13,906 nt of DNA, taken from NCBI GenBank assembly GCA_001953115.1, contig LSSL01002909.1, forward strand, positions 1 to 13,906, written 5' to 3'. Source of the DNA: Smittium mucronatum (taxonomy: Eukaryota > Kickxellomycota > Harpellomycetes > Harpellales > Legeriomycetaceae). Below are positions 8,820 through 13,906 of this stretch, piece by piece; the first letter of the stretch is position 1, and every line of letters begins with the position of its first letter. The notes beneath the pieces are model-generated. The model had not been told where the DNA came from. It was given only the letters and a program-made list of their open reading frames with translations, and searched no databases. The translations under genes and the position numbers were made by a program.

Positions 8820-10880
8820 AGAAAAAACCGATTTAGCCGTTTATAGAACAAATGATGTGCTGAAATAAGATTTTTTTAAAATCTTTTGCTTTAATAGGAA
8901 AATCTTTGATTATCAATAAGGTAGCATTACTAAATAAAAACATTGGAGACTTCTTGAAATAAACATTTTAAACGACATATAACCATAAGTCACACAAAAA
9001 ATCAAGTATAAATCTATCATCAGTTTAGGCAGTGATGGTCATTCTAAATATTCTCAACCAAAAGTGATTTGTGTATTTATTAGTGCGAGTATCGAAGCTA
9101 GTCAATCATGAAAAGTATAGGCTGCAATCTATTGTAGACAATTAAGGATCCTCTCAAAAATCTGGAATTTTTTGTTACGTTATGCACCCTTTCTAAAATT
9201 ATTCTTTTAGTATTATTTACTAGGAATGGGAATCAGGTACGCCCATATATGATCGATATTAGTCTTGGATCTACTTCATTGAGTTAGCCTGATAATCGCT
9301 TACCTTATAATCAAATACATCAATTAATACTATAGGATAAGATATAATTTACTTGTAGTCATATACCATATTGAAGCCCAACGTTCAATAATTTTTTTTT
9401 TACAAAAAAGTTTAATTAAACTCGGCATTAAATAGGGCTTAGAGATATTCTGATATCCCTTCATTAAATTCAACCCCCATTAATTAGGATTCATACTGGC
9501 ATTTGGTGAAAATAAATCATATTTTCCCTAAATAGAAAACATTAGTTATCAAACTTTTTATCACAAAAAATGCTGCTCTATTTCAGAAGCGATTATAATT
9601 CGATCTATTCATATTAAATTTTGCCGCCATTTCTATCTTGCTATGTTTATATGGGCCAAAATACACACACCAACCTAGTGTTAAAAAATATTATTTGCTA
9701 TTTTGTGTTGTCGTTGGGTATGAAATGTTAACAAATAAAAACATCATTTCCTGATTTGGAAATCAGAAAATCGTTTCGAGAAGAAGTCACACAATCACTG
9801 ATCCATTAAAGGAAAACCCCGGTTTAGAATCTAAATTTTGTAATGTAAAAAAACGAAAGCATGTCCACTTCAGTCTGGCTGAAAGGTAATTAGTCAACTT
9901 GGATTTGCAGTGGGTAGAAATGTATTGGTTAGAAAGTATTACCATAATAGGAAATAGATTTCTTGGGCATTATGGAATTGGGTTAAATTGATCATTACAT
10001 TGTGTGTGACGCAAAATATGTCAAGCCTTGAATTATTGATTGGTTAATAAATGATTAATTATCGAAATGTGAAATCATATTATACCTTATCGAGATCCAT
10101 AGCCTGAAAACCAAAGCGTGATTCATCAAAAGAGCAATTCGCTTCTACCCCTTCTGTCTACGAATAAAAGCTTTCAACCAATAGAAAGATTTTGGCTTCA
10201 AAGGGGCTGAGGGCAATTCGGCAAGACATTCAATTTCAAGCTAGAAAACTGAAGCAATTATATATCAAAAATGTTAGTCTCATTCCTAAATGCCACAAAT
10301 TTATCACTTAGCAAAAATATACATATCACCTTGAAAACACTCACTCATTACTGTGGATTTACAGAAATCCCCATATTATACACATATTATCACTTGTCAT
10401 TTGTAAAGATAAACCTGAATCAACTAAACATTTGCTAGGCCCCATGATTTTAAACAAAGACGCCTCTGAATTGTGTTTTTAACAATTTTTCCCGTATATA
10501 AGTTAGATCTAACCCACTTTCAGTAAATTATGCTGAACAATGAGATGCAATTAAATCCTCTTGTTGTCTTATATCACATTTTGAAAAAATCAGGTATTTG
10601 AATAGCACTTCTACTGCATTTTCACTAATAATAAACAATCTTGGATTAACTTCAAACCCTTTAGTTCTTTAAAATAGAAGGGGACCAAAGTTAAATACTT
10701 AATAAGATACAACTCACATATATTTAAAACATCTTCATTTCATTTGAGCTCAATACAACCCTCATCAATCATATTTGTTTATATTCGCATAAAAATAAAA
10801 CAGAGAATCATTATTAACATCTACATAAAACCATATCCCGGATAATCTACCGAATAATAGGATTCTAATTCAACTTTAAA
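8820..10880. other. Intergenic stretch upstream of the HMG gene
   Basis: No gene can be supported. Two islands look more protein-like than their surroundings. One is plus 9755-9889, 44 codons ending in KKRKHVHFSLAER followed by a donor-like AAAG/GTAATT. The other is minus 10058-10240, about 60 codons with one internal stop. Neither is longer than chance allows. In the last 450 bp before the HMG start codon there is a TATATAAG at 10495-10502 and an AACAAAG at 10453-10459, which is a possible HMG-protein binding core. The promoter itself cannot be pinned down. Confidence 0.5.
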
Positions 10881-12227
10881 ATGACTCTATACCCGTTCAC
10901 AAAATCAAGTATGAATTTAAATAACATTTCAAGCTCAAACTTGAACTCGCTATCACCTACTCAGACATTTGCTTCCAGTTCCGATCAAAATCAGTCGAGT
11001 TTTCCTAAAAACACCTCAAACAACGACGTTGGGAATGAGTTTTTAAGCAACTACTCAAAAGATACCCCATTGATAATTGCGACTGAAACTTTTAATTCTG
11101 ACGATTTAAAATACATTTTAAGTCAAACAAGTCCCAGTTCCAATTCACAAAAATCCAGTGTCATGGAGTCTGATCATCTTAAAAAATCTAAACTACCAAA
11201 GAATAAACGAACCCCACGACCACCTAACGCATTCATATTATACAGGAAGGATAAGCAGGAGGGTGTTATTAAGATGAATTCCGGAGTCTCCAATAAAGAA
11301 ATATCTTGCATTATAGGGAAGATGTGGCGAAAAGAATCAGAAGAAGTAAGAAATGAGTATAAGGAAAGAGCTGAGAATGAAAAAATTAAGCATCAGAAAC
11401 TTTACCCAAATTATAAATACCAACCTAGAAAATCAAAAAAAGTATCCAAAGCTGATAGCGAAACGAAATTTGGTTATAGCGGCACCCATTGTCTTCCTTT
11501 ACAAACCAAAATCTTCCAACAAGAAAGTAAATTCTCGGAATATAATCCGTTTGCTTTGAACAATGTAGACCAAAGTATTTCTTCATTTGGAGGTAACCAG
11601 TTGTTAAATATCCCTGAATGCATGAGAGATGGCTACTTTTCTCAACTAAACCCCGAAATTGCAACAGAAATCCACAACAATATCCAGTTTCAAAATAACC
11701 ATAATCCAGATGAGCTAAAGATAGCCATACCTCCTCAATATTTGCACCAACAATTTGGATATCAACCAGAGGAGTTTATTCAAAGTGAAATGTGTGATAG
11801 TGTGTTTTTCAACAATCAAATAGAGCATAACTATCTTTCTGTTGATAGTATTTTAGAGCCCAATATTTATAACACTGGATTAATCTCTAACCAATTGGAG
11901 GTAGATGGGGCCCCAAGAATGCCTGATTACTCTTATATTTCATCAATGACTCCAAACAACGAATTTGTTAATCTGAAGTCTTTAGAGCAGAAAAACTGCT
12001 TGGGGATTAGTTATAATGATCCCAGGAACTTCCAAAACTTGGAAACTCGTCACATACCCACATTATCAAATAGCCATATTTTTGTCGGGGACAAATACCC
12101 ACCTAATTTAGACTATCCTGAGCAGTATTTCTACAACATGACTCCTACAGATATAAATTGGAACACAAACCTAGAAAACCTTAATGAAGTATCACAACAT
12201 CTTATATTTGAACGTAATCAAATCTAA
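10881..12227 (+). CDS. MATA-type HMG-box transcription factor (Ste11/mating-type-like)
   Basis: A 448-residue open frame, far longer than chance allows here. The ATG sits in AAAATGA and an in-frame TAA at 10866-10868 excludes an upstream extension without an intron. Residues 1-100 are Ser/Asn-rich and probably disordered. A basic cluster (KKSKLPKNKR, 101-110) leads into an HMG box at about 111-184, with RPPNAFILYRKDKQ in helix 1, IIGKMWR in helix 2 and YPNYKYQPRKSKK at the end, the last also a likely nuclear localisation signal. The single box and the short loop after KDKQ match the MATA/Ste11 class, known as sequence-specific minor-groove binders controlling mating or development. The remaining 260 residues are Asn/Gln-rich with scattered acidic and aromatic residues, plausibly an activation region, and resemble nothing I recognise. 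No intron interrupts the box, although many fungal mating-type HMG genes have one there. A mating role is inference; Rox1-type repression or another developmental role is equally possible. Confidence 0.93.
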   Translation: MTLYPFTKSSMNLNNISSSNLNSLSPTQTFASSSDQNQSSFPKNTSNNDVGNEFLSNYSKDTPLIIATETFNSDDLKYILSQTSPSSNSQKSSVMESDHLKKSKLPKNKRTPRPPNAFILYRKDKQEGVIKMNSGVSNKEISCIIGKMWRKESEEVRNEYKERAENEKIKHQKLYPNYKYQPRKSKKVSKADSETKFGYSGTHCLPLQTKIFQQESKFSEYNPFALNNVDQSISSFGGNQLLNIPECMRDGYFSQLNPEIATEIHNNIQFQNNHNPDELKIAIPPQYLHQQFGYQPEEFIQSEMCDSVFFNNQIEHNYLSVDSILEPNIYNTGLISNQLEVDGAPRMPDYSYISSMTPNNEFVNLKSLEQKNCLGISYNDPRNFQNLETRHIPTLSNSHIFVGDKYPPNLDYPEQYFYNMTPTDINWNTNLENLNEVSQHLIFERNQI

Positions 12228-13045
12228 CCATCTTTCCTAAATCTTGCATTAGATCTTTATCCCAAAATTAGTCCCTATTTAACCAATAGCATTCACTTTA
12301 TATGTATTAAATTTTGCATCATTCAAAAAATCTACGATAATTCATATTGTATTATTAACAATAAAAAACTATACACTTCCATTTCCTTTTTTGTTGTATT
12401 ACATATTCGTATCAACTTTTTTAATTTAATCATGAAACTAATTGTGGAAAATTTTGAGTTGCAATAATTTTAATAATATTAAAATTCGAGAAATATTTAA
12501 TCATTAAAGCGCTGAATATTCTAATGCTCGTTTGATGGACTTGCAGTGATTCTTTATTAGCAATTTTTAATGATTAATCATTTTCCTTGTATCAGTTTTT
12601 TTGTTTTTATTGATAGTTAAGGTCTTTTTTAAGATAAACTCGGTGTTTTTTTGGTAGAAAACGTAATTAATACAAAGATATCCATGGCCTCAAGGTAAAA
12701 AGCTGTTATAATGGCAAAAAGATGTTTGAGAGGCAAAGTTATTTTTCTTTTTTAATTGTATTTTGAGTCTATTTATTGATTATTAAAAATAAGGTTAGAT
12801 ATTCTTTGTCACCAAAATTACTGATAATCAAACCAAAATTAAATCATATCTACCCAAAATCCCATGTCTTCTCTCATTTAGATTTTTTCTAGTTGAATCA
12901 GCCAATAAAAGTTCAGAATTCCAGTATCAAATATTTTTAATTTCTTTTCCCGTTTTTTATATTATCGACACTAAGTCAGCTGGCGTAAAGATGTACATAT
13001 AGTACCAGAAAGCTGTATATTGTATACAGGCTCTATTTAGTTTGA
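12228..13045. other. 3' flank and AT-rich spacer, no gene recognised
   Basis: This holds the likely 3' untranslated region and terminator of the HMG gene, then AT-rich DNA with no supportable gene. Near 12993-13030 two short dyads occur close together (GTACATATAGTAC and GTATATTGTATAC), just before the G+C-richer coding-like region starts. Confidence 0.55.
12360..12365 (+). terminator. Candidate polyadenylation signal of the HMG gene
   Basis: AATAAA lies 133 bases after the HMG stop codon, a normal distance for a fungal cleavage signal. In AT-rich DNA this hexamer also arises by chance, so the assignment rests on position only. Confidence 0.4.
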
Positions 13046-13906
13046 ATTTATCGGAAATTTATCGATCTTATAAGAAAAAAGAGCAAGAAAGCAAAAAAAA
13101 AACGGTTGAGATCTCAATTCCGATTCTCGATCCTAAAACCAAAGAAAAAAAGTAAGAAAACACAGAAAGCCCTTTTGATTTTTTATTTTAAGCTTACCAA
13201 CCACGAAGAAGCCAAGACCCTCTAAACGTACCAGGCAATTATTGTGGAAGGTTAATAAAGGGAAGGCTGCAAAAAAGTTCACCACGGGTCTTCAAAACCA
13301 AGTGGGGGTAAACTTCCCTGGGTCTCAGGACCGATATTCGGCTGGCTCTCAAAATAAGCCTAAAAATAATAATACCAAAAAAACTATAAAATACGAAATC
13401 CAAAAAAAAAAAAAACGATGTTAAGCGAAAGCTTAATAGATATGAGCTTCTATTCAGAGGTCTCAATCAAGCAGATGCTCCATGAAGGAGAACAACACTG
13501 CCTGAAAAAGCTTTGTATTGAAGGCTTAGATAGAAATGTGGGGTGTTCCTTGAGCAAATTCCGTGGTAACCATAGGAATGGAATCGAATATGTCTCCAGG
13601 TCCATCTCCAGCATTAATCAAATGAGAAATGATGATCATCAATCCAAAGTCACATAATTTATTTTTGACTTTGAAACAGATTCCAATGATTTCATGTCGA
13701 AAAAGCTGGTCTTTTCGGATAGAAAATTCGATCTATATCAAACTGTTCGGATGGAACAGGATATAGTTATTATCAGTATCCATAACTGTAGGGATGATGG
13801 TATGTTCGCCATGGTAAAATTGATCGATAAGAACTTTCTCCCCTGGGCACAATCTGCGACATTAGCGCATGGTGCAAAAAAGGGGCTTCTGAATACCTAA
13901 CTTTTG
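13046..13906 (+). pseudogene. Frame-switching coding region, family unknown, near right edge
   Basis: This region is markedly richer in G+C than the flank. On the plus strand coding potential passes through three overlapping open stretches: 13046-13225 (very Lys-rich, KKSKKAKKKR and KPKKKSKK), 13179-13424 (Lys/Arg-rich start, then FTTGLQNQVGVNFPGSQDR and an Asn/Lys-rich end), and 13418-13657 starting at an ATG. The same third frame reopens after the TAA at 13655-13657 and continues to a stop at 13898-13900, with fragments such as FIFDFETDSNDF and MVKLIDKNFLPWAQ. The first and third stretches are in the same frame and the second is in another, consistent with two compensating indels in one ancestral gene; an A14 run (13402-13415) marks the second switch. 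A GTAAGA at 13152 and a TTTTAAG ending at 13192 could bound a 41-bp intron, but removing it does not lead into the longest downstream frame. The protein may be a retroelement product or a host gene. I recognise no domain. Confidence 0.45.
13402..13415 (+). repeat. A14 homopolymer at a reading-frame switch
   Basis: Fourteen consecutive A residues lie just before the point where the frame ending at 13424 overlaps the frame that starts at the ATG at 13418. A change of run length by one base would fuse the two, so this is a prime site for a sequencing indel, a real frameshift mutation, or polymerase slippage. Confidence 0.85.

Noticed and set aside
10502..10513. Perfect 12-bp palindrome GTTAGATCTAAC upstream of the HMG gene
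   Set aside because: With this base composition about a dozen such palindromes are expected by chance in the window.
11353..11664. Short open frames overlapping the HMG gene on both strands
   Set aside because: They are out-of-frame shadows of the intact HMG coding sequence.
13152..13192. 41-bp intron (GTAAGA ... TTTTAAG)
   Set aside because: Removing it places the reading in a frame that stops near 13318 instead of joining the longest downstream frame, and no good branch point is visible.
13239..13466. 75-codon minus-strand frame
   Set aside because: It is the complement of a Lys-rich and A-rich plus-strand coding-like region, which automatically gives Phe/Leu/Ser-rich translation.
13649..13679. 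Intron removing the TAA at 13655-13657
   Set aside because: The only GT...AG pair gives 31 bp, too short, and its removal breaks the frame shared by the two flanking stretches.

Overview
This is an AT-rich eukaryotic window, roughly a quarter G+C by eye. It contains one convincing intact gene: an intronless open frame at 10881-12227 encoding a 448-residue protein with a MATA-type HMG box, the DNA-binding domain of fungal mating-type and Ste11-like regulators. The box style (RPPNAFILYRKDKQ, a short loop, then IIGKMWR) and the base composition point to a fungus. An early-diverging lineage (Glomeromycotina, other Mucoromycota, or Zoopagomycota) would fit, but this is a guess from one domain plus composition.

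Layout. At 186-339 (minus strand) there is a G+C-richer remnant of coding sequence, broken by a frameshift. From about 340 to 5400 the DNA is extremely AT-rich and gene-free, with (TA)n tracts. It is interrupted by the clearest structural feature of the window: a long inverted-repeat element at 2098-3339. Its inner arms are about 97% identical, they enclose a 528-bp non-coding centre, and the left arm carries an extra 233-bp segment flanked by AGCTA direct repeats, which looks like a nested insertion.

From about 5400 to 10880 the DNA is somewhat less AT-extreme but still has no recognisable gene. It holds a short Lys/Pro repeat patch, a diverged 100-bp tandem duplication, an (ATTT)n tract, an 11-bp inverted repeat pair 350 bp apart, and a few exon-like islands that cannot be separated from chance.

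The HMG gene (10881-12227) ends with a plausible AATAAA signal. After about 800 bp of AT-rich spacer, 13046-13906 is a second G+C-richer coding-like region. It shows a Lys-rich start, two frame switches (the second at an A14 run), one in-frame stop, and it continues to within a few bases of the window edge. I read it as a decaying or misassembled gene or retroelement of unknown family.

No classical sex-locus neighbours (tptA, rnhA, APN2, SLA2) are visible, so the HMG gene sits alone in repeat-rich DNA. Nothing here demonstrates cooperation between genes. The novel-looking items are the nested inverted-repeat element, the isolated HMG regulator and the frame-switching region at the right edge.
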